Virus record (IMG/VR): IMGVR_UViG_3300037185_000081 | Coordinates: 1 to 39,942 of that record | Length of the DNA: 39,942 bases | Direction: 5' to 3' (one strand) | Source: a virus | Shown: in pieces, positions 23,122-32,360 of the stretch | Position numbering within the stretch: the first letter of the stretch is position 1 | Layout: each line of letters opens with the position of its first letter | The notes under the pieces: model-generated | Database searches by the model: none | What the model was told of the DNA's origin: nothing | Seen by the model: only the letters and a program-made list of their open reading frames with translations | Position numbers and translations under genes: made by a program

Positions 23122-24378
23122 ATGGGAGCTTGGGCAAATTTAGTTGATTGGCTCTTTCCGGCGAAGAAAGCCCAAACGGCTAATTTCGATTATTCGCGGC
23201 TTCTAACGCTTTTCAACGATTCGTTCGAGAGCAATGAGCGCGTGGAGCTAAATTCGACCTTCGTCAGCGCCGTGACCGCCCATGCCGACTTCTTCAGCCA
23301 GATCGTGCCGACCTGCTACTTCAACGACATGCCGGACAAGACGCGATCAGGCCTCAATTACATCTTAAAGATCCAGCCGAATCCGACGTTGACCGCGCCG
23401 GCGTTCTACAAGAACATCTGCACGAATCTTTATTACCGGAATTACTCGCTTACCTGGATAGAGAGATCCCACGACCAAAGGACCCCGGCCGCTTTGTGGC
23501 CGATTGATCCGGACTCCTCCTCGCTTCGAATAGGGAAGGGCCCGGATGGGCGCCTCTGGTTCGAATTTCAGCTGAACGGACAGACCCACTATTACCCGAT
23601 CGATGACATGATCGTCCTTCAGCGCCAAGCGGATCCGGGAAAGATCCTGTCGGGACGCAGCAGGGCGATCGATCAGATGATCCGGGTGATCGACACGAGC
23701 TATACGGGGCTGGACAAATCCGTCAAACAAAGCATCATCCTTCGCTTCATCATCCAGGGCGCTACCGTCTACAACGACCAGGACCGGGAGAAAATTGAGA
23801 AGCAGATGAATGAGATCCTCGGCGGCGAGAACGCGGCCGCCTACATCGGGGCCGGCGACAAGGTCACCGAAGTCGCCAGTTCTGGCAAATGGCCGCTCGC
23901 CCCAGAAATCCAAACCGTCGAAAGCAAGGTGCACGAATTCCTGGGCATATCGCCCGAGATCATAAAAGGGAAATTCACAGAGGACGACTGGAATAGCTAT
24001 TTTGCGCGAAGCGTTCAGCCCCCACTGAAGGCCCTGGCAGTCGAGATGACCGCGAAACTCTTCACAAAAGACGAATACTTCAAGGGCAACGAAATCCGGA
24101 TAGTCACCGATGGCATGAGTGTCATGAGCAACGACACGGCCCTCAAGCGGGTCGAGCTCAAGCTGAAGTTCCCGGTGGTGGTCCCTAACGACCTCCGAAA
24201 GGACATGGGCGAAGACCCGATCGAAGGTGGCGACAAGGCGCAGGTCAATCTCAACTGGGTCGGAGCCTCGAAACAAGATCAATACCAGGGCGTCGGCGCA
24301 CCGAACGGGGAAGACCCGAACGCTGATCCGAGTCAAAGCGAAACTAAGCCCGCGGAGGGCCAAGGAGACGGCAAATAA
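23122..24378 (+). CDS. Portal protein, HK97 family
   Basis: A 418-residue protein forming the dodecameric DNA entry ring. Typical elements are LNSTFVSAVTAHADFFSQIV near the N-terminus, NPTLTAPAFYKNICTNLYYRNYS, and the late segment IPPEII-like FLGISPEIIKGKFTEDDWNSYF. The C-terminal 40 residues are polar and disordered. It overlaps the protease start by one base (TAATG). Confidence 0.94.
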   Translation: MGAWANLVDWLFPAKKAQTANFDYSRLLTLFNDSFESNERVELNSTFVSAVTAHADFFSQIVPTCYFNDMPDKTRSGLNYILKIQPNPTLTAPAFYKNICTNLYYRNYSLTWIERSHDQRTPAALWPIDPDSSSLRIGKGPDGRLWFEFQLNGQTHYYPIDDMIVLQRQADPGKILSGRSRAIDQMIRVIDTSYTGLDKSVKQSIILRFIIQGATVYNDQDREKIEKQMNEILGGENAAAYIGAGDKVTEVASSGKWPLAPEIQTVESKVHEFLGISPEIIKGKFTEDDWNSYFARSVQPPLKALAVEMTAKLFTKDEYFKGNEIRIVTDGMSVMSNDTALKRVELKLKFPVVVPNDLRKDMGEDPIEGGDKAQVNLNWVGASKQDQYQGVGAPNGEDPNADPSQSETKPAEGQGDGK

Positions 24379-25061
24379 TGTCAAACACACTGTCAAAAGA
24401 GGAGATGGAGAAACTGATTCGCCCAACAAGCTATCACAGACTGTTCGAAGTCAGGGCCGGCCTCCCCGTTGATGGCGAGCCGTCCGATGAGATGGTCCTC
24501 GAGGGGAAAGCGGTGGTTTATGAGGAGAAAGCCACCTTATTCACTCTGGACAACGGAATGAAGGTCTGCGAAATAGTGAAACGCGGCGCGTTCCAGGGAT
24601 GCGATTTTCACGATTGCTTCTTCCGGTACAACCATAGCGACGATGTCATGGTGATGGCCAGAGGCGGAAAGGGCCTCACTTTCATCGACACGCAAGAATC
24701 GCTGAACTTCCGAGCCGTTCTCGATCCGATATCGGTAAGCCACGATCTGTTCACTTCCGTCAAATGCGGGACCCTGAGCGAAATGTCCTGGGCCTTCAGG
24801 CGAGATGATACCGATGAGGTGATCGACCAATCGATCCCCGGCGAAATCACCTTCGTCGTCAATAAAATCAGAAAGCTCTACGACGTGGCGGCTGTGCCGT
24901 TTGCGGCGTATGGGAATACGGAACTCTATGCAAGGCGGCGAGGAGACGCGGAGACGATCCTCGCAAGGGCGGAGACCCTCAAGCAAGAGCAGGAGTGCCG
25001 GAGGCTGCGAATCATCGGCCTCGGCTATTTAGGCCAAAAGATAGATGATCCGAAAAAGTAA
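24378..25061 (+). CDS. Prohead protease, HK97 (S78) family
   Basis: A 227-residue protease that processes the capsid and scaffold during prohead maturation. The catalytic His is in FFRYNHSDD and the Ser in TLSEMSWAF, with YDVAAVPFAAYGNTELYAR following, the usual signature (DVxxVxxPAYxxT) in a variant form. Its place between portal and capsid is standard. Confidence 0.93.
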   Translation: MSNTLSKEEMEKLIRPTSYHRLFEVRAGLPVDGEPSDEMVLEGKAVVYEEKATLFTLDNGMKVCEIVKRGAFQGCDFHDCFFRYNHSDDVMVMARGGKGLTFIDTQESLNFRAVLDPISVSHDLFTSVKCGTLSEMSWAFRRDDTDEVIDQSIPGEITFVVNKIRKLYDVAAVPFAAYGNTELYARRRGDAETILARAETLKQEQECRRLRIIGLGYLGQKIDDPKK

Positions 25062-25081
25062 TCTCAGGAGGATTACACAAA

Positions 25082-26302
25082 ATGACTATCGAAGAACTTA
25101 AAGCGTTAATCGCCGCCAAACAAACCAGGGCCTCCCAACTTGAAGACCTTATCAAAGCCGAGAAGGATCCCGTCAAACTCGAAGCCCTCGTCACGGAGGC
25201 GAAGACCGTTTCCGAAGACAGGAACAAAGCCGAAGTCGAACTTGGGGTCAGTCTTCGCTCTGCGGGGCTCGATGCCATCAACAGCCACCCGGTTCCACTT
25301 TCGGGAAGCGAGAGAGAGACTCCGGAGTCCGGCATGATGCATCTTGACAAGAGAGGGGCTCTTCGCCTCGCCCTTGGCCTTGCCGCGCTCAAACAAAAGC
25401 CGAGCGACCTCGAGCAACGCGCCCTTGATACCGCCCTCACCACGACCGCAGTGACCTATGTCGCCCCCAGCGCGACGGTCAACGGGACCAACAACGCCGG
25501 CGTCTTCATTGCCACTAACGTCATTCTCGATTTGCTCAACGAGCAGAAAAAACTCACCCCGATCCTTCAGGACATCCTCTTCACGAACGTGAAAGGTCTT
25601 ACCGTCTTCCCGTATCGGAAATCGCGTTCAAAAGCGAAAGCCAAAAGCGAAGGAAATGGGACTGGAACCGCTTCCTGGGAATGGGGACAGCTTAGCGGCG
25701 TTAAAGGCTGGCTTCAACTCAACGTCGATGTTTCGGACGAGGCGGTGTTTCTCTCGGCCATCGATCTTGGCTCCTACATCCTTAGCCAGATGCTCGAAGA
25801 TCTGACCTACGACTGGGCTGCCGAATTGATCTACGGCATCGGCGCGAACGATTCCGACGGAAACTCTCACGTCTCCGGAATCGTTAACGGCCTTACCGCA
25901 AAAACCTACGCCGCTGGCAAAGAGCTCGACGGCATCGCCGCTGGCATCACCAGCGAAGAATCCATCTATGCCAAAGGGGCGAAGCTCTACGTGAGCCGTT
26001 CCTTGAGCAATAAGATCCTTCTCACGAAAGACTCGAACGGGGATTACATCTTCCAGATCGTGAACAACACGGTTGGCGTCAATACTGTCGTCAACGTGCC
26101 CTGCGCGATCGACGATACCCTCAACGACGGCGATTACGTGATCGGCAATATCTCGAGCTATTTCAAGGCCAATCTTCTCAGCCCCCTTAGCTCCGAATCA
26201 AAGCACGATCAAAACAAACACATCACCAGCTACAACACATCGGTTTTCGCCTGCACGATTGCAGTCCCGAGCGCCTTTGTCTACGGCAAGCTTAGCGCCT
26301 AA
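25082..26302 (+). CDS. Major capsid protein, HK97 fold
   Basis: A 406-residue capsid subunit. The first about 60 residues are a coiled coil (IEELKALIAAKQTRASQLEDLI), the delta domain that acts as scaffold and is removed by the protease. Cleavage probably falls near residues 110-125 (before TTTAVTYVAPS). The body holds the long-helix and A-domain pattern of the family (VILDLLNEQKKLTPILQDIL, DLGSYILSQMLEDLTYDWAAEL). Start at 25082 follows AGGAGG. Confidence 0.94.
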   Translation: MTIEELKALIAAKQTRASQLEDLIKAEKDPVKLEALVTEAKTVSEDRNKAEVELGVSLRSAGLDAINSHPVPLSGSERETPESGMMHLDKRGALRLALGLAALKQKPSDLEQRALDTALTTTAVTYVAPSATVNGTNNAGVFIATNVILDLLNEQKKLTPILQDILFTNVKGLTVFPYRKSRSKAKAKSEGNGTGTASWEWGQLSGVKGWLQLNVDVSDEAVFLSAIDLGSYILSQMLEDLTYDWAAELIYGIGANDSDGNSHVSGIVNGLTAKTYAAGKELDGIAAGITSEESIYAKGAKLYVSRSLSNKILLTKDSNGDYIFQIVNNTVGVNTVVNVPCAIDDTLNDGDYVIGNISSYFKANLLSPLSSESKHDQNKHITSYNTSVFACTIAVPSAFVYGKLSA

Positions 26303-26331
26303 CGACGTCTGATTGAAAGGAGGTGGCCGAG

Positions 26332-26625
26332 ATGGACAAACCGAGCAACATACTGACCGATAAAGAGGCATGCGACGCGCTCCGCCTCGATGACGATTGT
26401 CAAACGGAAGTCTTTGCCGGCGACAACGCCTCGGCCACAGCTTACATCGACAACGCCACGGGAACCGATTGGGAAAAGCAAAACCCGATCGATCCCCTGG
26501 CCAAAGCCTGCGCCAAATTGAAACTACAGCAGAACTTCTACCATGACGCCGATCATGACTTCCAAGACCGGATCGTCGAATATCTATGCCTTCTGAAGGC
26601 GAAAGCCGCGAGGTCCGGATCATGA
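26332..26625 (+). CDS. Head-tail connector (gp6-like adaptor)
   Basis: A 97-residue protein starting at ATG 26332 behind AAAGGAGG. It begins ILTDKEACDALRLDDDC, with later helices KACAKLKLQQNFYH and DRIVEYLCLLKAKA. This matches the small helical adaptors that bind the portal ring in HK97-like phages (DNA-packaging gp6). The next start overlaps its stop (ATGA). Confidence 0.85.
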   Translation: MDKPSNILTDKEACDALRLDDDCQTEVFAGDNASATAYIDNATGTDWEKQNPIDPLAKACAKLKLQQNFYHDADHDFQDRIVEYLCLLKAKAARSGS

Positions 26626-27014
26626 GCGGGTACGCTTATCCGGATAAGCATCACAAGGTGACGATCTATTCCGAGAAGACGGTCAAATGGCGAAACGAAA
26701 GCGCCAGCGGAACGTATCTCGAGAGAGTCTATCACCATGCAGAAGGCACGAGAATCTGGGCTTACATCCGCCAGATTGCCGCCACGACAGAAGATCAGAG
26801 CGAGGCGAGTTTCCCCGCGAATCGTTATCTCATCGTCATCAATTTCCGCCCTGGAATAAAACCCGGGGACTTCATAGAGTCCGGGTCACGAACGTTCAAG
26901 ATCCTCTTTACGGATGAGTTCGAAGGGGGAGACACCGAGCTGAAGCTAACCTGCCAAATCTTCGATAAGCCATCCGACGCGACGAAGAAGATCTTCCCGA
27001 GGCCCGCCCAATGA
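26622..27014 (+). CDS. Head closure protein
   Basis: A 130-residue protein starting at ATG 26622. The beta-barrel pattern (KVTIYSEKTVKWRN, TRIWAYIRQIAATTEDQ, NRYLIVINFRPGIKPGDFIESG) fits the stopper or head-closure family (SPP1 gp16-like), which seals the connector after packaging. Position after the adaptor supports it. It overlaps the next gene by four bases. Confidence 0.78.
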   Translation: MSGYAYPDKHHKVTIYSEKTVKWRNESASGTYLERVYHHAEGTRIWAYIRQIAATTEDQSEASFPANRYLIVINFRPGIKPGDFIESGSRTFKILFTDEFEGGDTELKLTCQIFDKPSDATKKIFPRPAQ

Positions 27015-27436
27015 GCGCGCCGAAAACGATTGCGGAAGCCCTCAAGGAGATCCAAAAGTCTCTTCAGGAGGCGGGACTGGTCGACGGCGATTCGCTCGAG
27101 ATCGACCAAATCAAGAAAACGAAGAAAACCCTGTTCTGGCTCTCTCGATGCGAAGACCAGGATGCATCCGCAAAAGACACGTTCGTTGTCTACAGAATCA
27201 ATTCGTCGGCGGCCATCGGGCACGCTGATGATTCCGCGGCGTCCAGGGCGGTCACTGCATACATCGATGTCTGGACCTCAAAAAAGCCCGACGACGCGAA
27301 AGTCGTCGCGGCGGTGGACCGGATATCAAAAGCCTTTGAGAAAGACGAATGGGAGTTCGAGCTTGCGGGAAGCCCATTCTACGATATTTCGAGCAAGCGG
27401 CACCAGCTGAGTTTCTCAGCGACAAAAAAGTTTTAG
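27011..27436 (+). CDS. Tail completion/terminator protein
   Basis: A 141-residue alpha/beta protein (TIAEALKEIQKSLQEAGLVD, DTFVVYRINS, AVTAYIDVWTSKKPDDAKVVAAVDRI) of the type that caps the tail tube and joins it to the connector (gp17/DUF3168-like). Its place directly before the major tail protein is the usual one. Assignment is from fold pattern and order. Confidence 0.75.
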   Translation: MSAPKTIAEALKEIQKSLQEAGLVDGDSLEIDQIKKTKKTLFWLSRCEDQDASAKDTFVVYRINSSAAIGHADDSAASRAVTAYIDVWTSKKPDDAKVVAAVDRISKAFEKDEWEFELAGSPFYDISSKRHQLSFSATKKF

Positions 27437-27449
27437 GAGGCCAACCAAA

Positions 27450-28046
27450 ATGGCATTTAAAAATGTGAGGATTTTCCCCTTCACCGCGAAAGGCTCAGAT
27501 GGATATCCAACTGTGTCGGCGCCGGTGAAGCTCATCACGCCCGGGACCGGGGAGGCCGAGACCAACGGAATCTCGTGCTCTCTGACCATGGACAAAGCCT
27601 CGAAGACGCTCGAGGCGGACGACAAGCAGGAGAAGCACACCTCCGTTTTAGGAGGTACCGGATCGCTTGAGGTCTACGGCGCGGATCCCGATGGGATCGT
27701 GGCCCTCGGCCTCGCCAAAAAAGACAGCAACGGAAACCTGATTTTCCCGATTGCCGAAAACAAACAACACGTCGCGCTCTTCTTCTCGGGCGGGAACGAG
27801 AAGGGAAAGAAATACCAGACTTGGGTCTACGATTGCGTCTTCCAGCCTCTTGACGAAGCCGCGAAGACACAGATCGCCTCGGAAACCGCCGATTCGATCA
27901 AGCTCTCATTCACCGTCTATCCAATCACTACCGCGACCTGGGGCGACACCCTGCACGAAAGGGTGTTCGAGGGCAACACCGGATACGTCCTCACGAACGA
28001 ACCCGCGGCGACGGACCTCTACAAAGGACCGGTCAGCGGAACATGA
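27450..28046 (+). CDS. Major tail tube protein
   Basis: A 198-residue protein behind AGGAGG, with the pattern of the phi13-type tube proteins: FKNVRIFPFTAKG at the start, a middle GSLEVYGADPDGIVALGLAKKD, and KKYQTWVYDCVFQPLD followed by SIKLSFTVYPI. It polymerises around the tape measure to form the tube. It overlaps the chaperone gene by four bases. Confidence 0.87.
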   Translation: MAFKNVRIFPFTAKGSDGYPTVSAPVKLITPGTGEAETNGISCSLTMDKASKTLEADDKQEKHTSVLGGTGSLEVYGADPDGIVALGLAKKDSNGNLIFPIAENKQHVALFFSGGNEKGKKYQTWVYDCVFQPLDEAAKTQIASETADSIKLSFTVYPITTATWGDTLHERVFEGNTGYVLTNEPAATDLYKGPVSGT

Positions 28047-28390
28047 AAACCGCGGAATTCAAAGGGCACAAACTGGCTGACACCGGACGCGTGCCCCAGC
28101 TTTACGTCGAACTCACCGGGCATGACATAAGCAAGGACGCCAATTCCGACAATACCCTTGCCCTCGCCGCGAATCTTTACGTCGTTTACCGCAAAGCGAG
28201 CAAAGACCCCAACCTTCCGAAAACCGATGAAGCCATCTACGACGAAGTCAGCACCAGCGACATCAAATCGAGCGCTTGGAACGCCATCATCGACCAGTTC
28301 CTGGTCAAAGACGCAGCCGACGCCGACGCCTCGGCAAAAAAAGAGCCGGCGGGGGAAGTGGCGACCCCATCCGCTGGGACTTCGCCATAG
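28043..28390 (+). CDS. Tail assembly chaperone, short form (gpG-like)
   Basis: A 115-residue protein with a helical body (TLALAANLYVVYRKASKDP, SSAWNAIIDQFLVKDA) and a polar end. In lambda-type phages this protein coats the tape measure during tail assembly. Translation normally stops at 28388-28390; a fraction should shift at the A7 tract to make the longer form. Confidence 0.85.
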   Translation: MKTAEFKGHKLADTGRVPQLYVELTGHDISKDANSDNTLALAANLYVVYRKASKDPNLPKTDEAIYDEVSTSDIKSSAWNAIIDQFLVKDAADADASAKKEPAGEVATPSAGTSP

Positions 28391-28515
28391 CGATCGCCGT
28401 CTCAGCGTCCGGGCTGCCTGATTACTGGCTTGACGTTTGGAGCCCCGGAGAGGTGTTTCAATGGCTCGCCAAACGTTTCCCCGACCCAGGAGGGAAGAAC
28501 TCGATCGAACTCTGA
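28043..28515 (+). CDS. Tail assembly chaperone, frameshifted long form (gpGT-like)
   Basis: A -1 shift at 28336-28342 joins the short form to a second frame, giving about 157 residues. The added part (WDFAIAIAVSASGLPDYWLDVWSPGEVFQW...) is the conserved T-type domain of Bacillota siphophages, which contacts the tube protein. It has no start or ribosome site of its own, so frameshifting is the only clear route to it. Confidence 0.85.
28336..28342 (+). promoter_or_regulatory. Programmed -1 frameshift site
   Basis: A AAA AAA G in the zero frame is a canonical slippery heptamer. A GC-rich stretch follows (28346-28375) in which GGCGGGGG can pair with CCCCATCCGC, a possible stimulatory hairpin. It sits 48 bases before the zero-frame stop. 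Confidence 0.8.
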
Positions 28516-28536
28516 GAGAAAGGAGGAAGACAACAA

Positions 28537-28938
28537 ATGGCGGAAGACGAATCCCCTCTGACTTCTTATCTTGCCTCCATGTCTTCCTCTCTCGAGCCGA
28601 CCGTCAAGGCGGCCATGAAGGATCAGATCGACAAAGAGGCGCAAGCCTGCTTCGCCAAGATGTACGCCGGCACCCCGGTGAAGACCGGAGCGCTGAAGGC
28701 GTCTCTCCAAATGGCTAAAGTCGACACAATTGAGAAGTACGGCTGGAAGATCGACTACGTTGGTTACGACGAGCACGGCCAGCCTTTCTCCGAGATAGCC
28801 CGAACTCTGAACAAAGGCGGGAAAGAAAGCAACTACGAAGCGACGCACCATATTGACGAGGCCGTCCATCTTCTCAAAGGCATGGACGGAAGGGTAGCGG
28901 CCGCCGTCGAGGCCAAAATCGACGAAAAGGCGAAATGA
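28537..28938 (+). CDS. HK97 gp10-like tail/neck component
   Basis: A 133-residue protein with the signature YAGTPVKTGALKASLQM and later KIDYVGYDEHGQPFSEIARTLNKGG, a family of small tail or neck proteins usually encoded before the major tail gene. Here it lies between the chaperone and the tape measure. It starts behind AAAGGAGG. Exact role in the particle is not known. Confidence 0.8.
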   Translation: MAEDESPLTSYLASMSSSLEPTVKAAMKDQIDKEAQACFAKMYAGTPVKTGALKASLQMAKVDTIEKYGWKIDYVGYDEHGQPFSEIARTLNKGGKESNYEATHHIDEAVHLLKGMDGRVAAAVEAKIDEKAK

Positions 28939-28951
28939 AAGGATTTAGGAT

Positions 28952-30337
28952 ATGGCAGAAACCACGGTAACGAGAAATCTCAGCCAGATCGACGCCCAGC
29001 TCAAAGAGCTCAGCGCCTCTCTTAAATCGTGCACGACCGATTCGAAGTCCCTTGACAACGCGCTCAAGCTTGATCCGACCAGCATGAGCCTGGCCAGCGT
29101 CAAGACGGGAGTTCTCAAAGAGCAGATCGACCTTGCGCAGCAGAAACTCTCAACGCTCAAGGAGAAGCAGTCCGAATACGACAGACAGGTTGCGGCCGGA
29201 GTCCCGGTCGATCAGGAACAATACAGAAAGCTGAATGTCCAGATCGCCGAAACCCAAAGCCAGATAACCCTGATGAAACAGCAAACGGGGGCGCTCAACA
29301 CCCAGTCGCTGGAGACTCTCAAGACCCAATTCTCCGGGATCTCGAAAGTGGCGCTTGGCGTTTTGGCCGCCATCGTCGCCATCGGTGTTGAGTTCGCAAC
29401 GACGGGTTCCGCCATCGAGAAAAACGCAGAGGCTCTCAACGTCAGCGCGGAAACGTATCAGGAGATGTCAAACGTCTTCGAAAAAACCACGGGCTCCGCC
29501 GACAACTACAAAACCGCCATGAGCGACGTAACAACAGTCCTGGCGAACATCTCGAAAGGCTCCACGAGAAACGAGGAAGCGCTGAAAAGTCTAGGGCTCA
29601 CGATGGACGACCTCAAAGGGAAAACACCTGCAGAAGCCCTTCAGATCATAGAGACGGCGCTGAGCAACGTCGCCGACGCGGACGAGCGGGCCGTTTTGGC
29701 CACGGCGCTATTGGGCGATAGCGGAACGGCGGTGGCGAAGGTCGCCGGCCTCACTGCCAGCGAAGTATCGACCTTGAACGACAATCTCAAAGACAACGGC
29801 GAATTGACGAATCAGCAGGCGGCCGATGCCAAAACGCTAGAAGAGACTTACACCGACTTGAAAAAGCAATTCCAGGAAGTCGCCGCGCAGCTTGGCGAGT
29901 CCCTCATGCCTTTGTTCAAATCGACGGCAAAGATCTTGGAGGATTTGGCTCCTCTTGCGGAAGGCTTGGCCAACGGCTTCGCGGCATTAGGTCCAGCCGG
30001 TCAGATCGCGGTAGTTGGAGCATTAGCTTTCCTTGCGGCGCTTCCAGGCCTTATCTCGGGCGTCATCGCGCTCAAGTCGGCTTTGGACGCGCTCTCGAGC
30101 AATCCGGTAATGCTCGCCGTGGCGGCGGTCGTAGCCGCAGGGGCGATCATCGGCGGCGCGGCGCTTCTCAGCTCGAGCATCGCCAACGCCGTTAGCAGCA
30201 GCGCGGCCCCAACCACTTCCACGACAACGACGACCAACGATAACAGCACGACGAACGTCTACGTGAAATCCGACTCCGATCCGGACGAGATCGTAGCCGC
30301 GGTTGTCAACGCCAAAAAGCAGAAGGGGTATGTATGA
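28952..30337 (+). CDS. Tail tape measure protein
   Basis: A 461-residue protein: N-terminal coiled coil (about 1-110, DAQLKELSASLKSCTTDSKSL and on), a phage tape-measure domain (ETYQEMSNVFEKTTGSADNY...), and two hydrophobic stretches near 345-375 and 385-415 that may insert in the host membrane. The C-terminal part holds Thr- and Asn-rich TTSTTTTTNDNS. It is short for the family; at about 0.15 nm per residue it predicts a tail of only about 70 nm. The stop overlaps the next start. Confidence 0.92.
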   Translation: MAETTVTRNLSQIDAQLKELSASLKSCTTDSKSLDNALKLDPTSMSLASVKTGVLKEQIDLAQQKLSTLKEKQSEYDRQVAAGVPVDQEQYRKLNVQIAETQSQITLMKQQTGALNTQSLETLKTQFSGISKVALGVLAAIVAIGVEFATTGSAIEKNAEALNVSAETYQEMSNVFEKTTGSADNYKTAMSDVTTVLANISKGSTRNEEALKSLGLTMDDLKGKTPAEALQIIETALSNVADADERAVLATALLGDSGTAVAKVAGLTASEVSTLNDNLKDNGELTNQQAADAKTLEETYTDLKKQFQEVAAQLGESLMPLFKSTAKILEDLAPLAEGLANGFAALGPAGQIAVVGALAFLAALPGLISGVIALKSALDALSSNPVMLAVAAVVAAGAIIGGAALLSSSIANAVSSSAAPTTSTTTTTNDNSTTNVYVKSDSDPDEIVAAVVNAKKQKGYV

Positions 30338-31242
30338 ACCTCAGAACATATGAACTGATCATCCGGGACCTCGATTGGAACAGGCTTGACGGATACGCAT
30401 TCGCGGAAATCGGTTCTGAGACCTCACAGCCGAAGATCGTCTCGCCGTCCGGAATCGGCGGTTTTGAGCAATTGATAACCGTTCAATCGGGACCTGTCAT
30501 CGACTACATCGTCTCACAGACGGTGCAGAAGAACGACATCGTCCTAAACCTCGCCTTCGTAGGGCCGGACGCCTTGTCCAGGATCGAATCATTCAGAAAC
30601 TGGATAGCTCAGTACATCGACGCATCGGTCTATCGGACTACCCTTCGGATAAACACCAAGACCGCGGCTTCGGGCGATTCCGGAACCGATCGATACGTGG
30701 ACGTGGTTTGCAAGAAGTTCGTCCCCGGCGAGCTTAAGGCCAACGTCGCAGACGGAACCCTCACGCTTCAGCCGATAACGCTCCCCTACAGCAAGGAAAG
30801 CTCCGAGGTCATCATTTCCATCGTGACGGCGGCTTTGGCCTACCCGTATGGCTATCCATTCGCCTATGGCGGAGGAAGTTACGGGAACAGCGGAAAAATC
30901 ACCAACACGTTCATGAAGAAGATCCCGCTTGTTGTGATATTCCATGGGCACATTGTCTCGCCCCAAGCCTCCCTTCAGCAGAACGGGGAAGTTTATTCAA
31001 CGATCAAATTCAGTGGCATGGATCTCGCGAAGGGTTGCTCGCTGAAAGTCGATGCGGTCAATGAGCGAATCGTCTATACGGATGCCAACGGCGACGAAAC
31101 CGATTACTACAACGAGATCGATAAAACGGAAAGCACGTTTCTCTATGCTAAGCCAGGGGAAAGCGTCATCGCGCCAAACCTGGACCAAACCGATTCGACA
31201 AAGCCATCTGTGGAGGTGAAGACCGTCCAATACACGATCTAG
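30334..31242 (+). CDS. Distal tail protein (Dit-like)
   Basis: A 302-residue baseplate hub protein following the tape measure. The N-terminal half resembles tail-tube-like rings (YELIIRDLDWNRLDGYAFAEI, LITVQSGPVIDYIVSQ). The C-terminal part ends with MDLAKGCSLKVDAVNERIVYTD, the usual Dit segment. A Gly/Tyr-rich loop (YPYGYPFAYGGGSYGNSG) marks the joint. It should connect tube and tip. Confidence 0.82.
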   Translation: MNLRTYELIIRDLDWNRLDGYAFAEIGSETSQPKIVSPSGIGGFEQLITVQSGPVIDYIVSQTVQKNDIVLNLAFVGPDALSRIESFRNWIAQYIDASVYRTTLRINTKTAASGDSGTDRYVDVVCKKFVPGELKANVADGTLTLQPITLPYSKESSEVIISIVTAALAYPYGYPFAYGGGSYGNSGKITNTFMKKIPLVVIFHGHIVSPQASLQQNGEVYSTIKFSGMDLAKGCSLKVDAVNERIVYTDANGDETDYYNEIDKTESTFLYAKPGESVIAPNLDQTDSTKPSVEVKTVQYTI

Positions 31243-31250
31243 GAGAAAAA

Positions 31251-32342
31251 ATGTACATCTGCCTTTACGACAAAAAATTCCAAGCGCTCGGAGCCAAGAA
31301 AACATATCATTGCTCTTCCTGGTCTTTGAAGCGCTGTGCCTACGAGATGGACAGCTTCACGGCAACGACCGAGGAAATTTCCGGAAGCGGATCGGCCGTC
31401 TACGTCGCGCTCTTCGAGGACGAGGGAGCGTTGAAATATCTTGCTTTTTCCGGAAGGCCGAAGACAGAGGACGGCGTGACGAAAGTCGTTGCGATGGATC
31501 TTCGGAGGATCTTCCTTCAGGAACTCTATATCGAATACGCCAATTATCAGACGTCGCCGACCGTCGCCGGGTGGGTCTCGTACCTCCTCGGCAGGCCTAT
31601 TGCCGCAGCCGGCGGCTATCTCGGAGTCGCCTATTCGATCGATGTCTCGGAATTCGCCACGAACCCGCCCGCGTGGGTGAGCGCTTCGATCCCTTCAGCC
31701 AGCGACAAAGCCGATCTGTGGGCCGAGCTCCAATCAGCAATGATGCGATACGGATTCGTGATCGTCGCGGAAGGGGAGGTGACGACGAACGCGGACACGA
31801 AGAAGACCGAAGGCACGATAGCCTTCAAAGCCAAATTGCTCTCGGGGACCTTCCCGATTAAGCTCGCGGATTTCGATCAGGCCAGAGTTGTCGACGACTC
31901 GACGGATGCGAATCGGGCCCTCGCCCGATCAACCGACGGGGCTTCATCCTCCGAATATTGGATCTTCAACCTATCGGACGGATCCGAAAGCGTCCTCGAG
32001 AAGAGCGCCGGACTCGCCCTCATCAACGCGGGAAGCGCCTATCTCCGATATCCGGCTCAGTACGTGACCTTCATCGACGACGACTTCGCAAAGGCCTGCT
32101 CGGACGCTCAGGACGCCATGCTGAAGAACCGCTACAAAGGTTCCGTCACCCTTGATCTCGGACTCCCAGCCGGGAAGAGCCTGAGAGAGAGCATGACCGT
32201 CTATAGTCAAGGGCTCATATACGGATACAACAGCGCTGACGACAGCACCGTGAAACTGCTTCCGACGATGTGGGTAAGCGAGGACTCTTCAGGGGCCAAA
32301 AAATGCTGCTTCGGAAGGTTGGACGACTATTTCTATTTATGA
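31251..32342 (+). CDS. Tail-tip baseplate protein (Tal-like position)
   Basis: A 363-residue protein after the Dit gene, in the place of the tail-associated lysin or hub (Tal). It begins with a small barrel-like segment (FQALGAKKTYHCSSWSLKR) and has SLKRCAYEMDSFTATTEE, typical of gp27-like hub domains. No peptidase, amidase or muramidase motif is seen, so it does not supply a lysin. Assigned by position and pattern. Confidence 0.72.
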   Translation: MYICLYDKKFQALGAKKTYHCSSWSLKRCAYEMDSFTATTEEISGSGSAVYVALFEDEGALKYLAFSGRPKTEDGVTKVVAMDLRRIFLQELYIEYANYQTSPTVAGWVSYLLGRPIAAAGGYLGVAYSIDVSEFATNPPAWVSASIPSASDKADLWAELQSAMMRYGFVIVAEGEVTTNADTKKTEGTIAFKAKLLSGTFPIKLADFDQARVVDDSTDANRALARSTDGASSSEYWIFNLSDGSESVLEKSAGLALINAGSAYLRYPAQYVTFIDDDFAKACSDAQDAMLKNRYKGSVTLDLGLPAGKSLRESMTVYSQGLIYGYNSADDSTVKLLPTMWVSEDSSGAKKCCFGRLDDYFYL

Positions 32343-32360
32343 CAACGGGAGGAATGAAAA

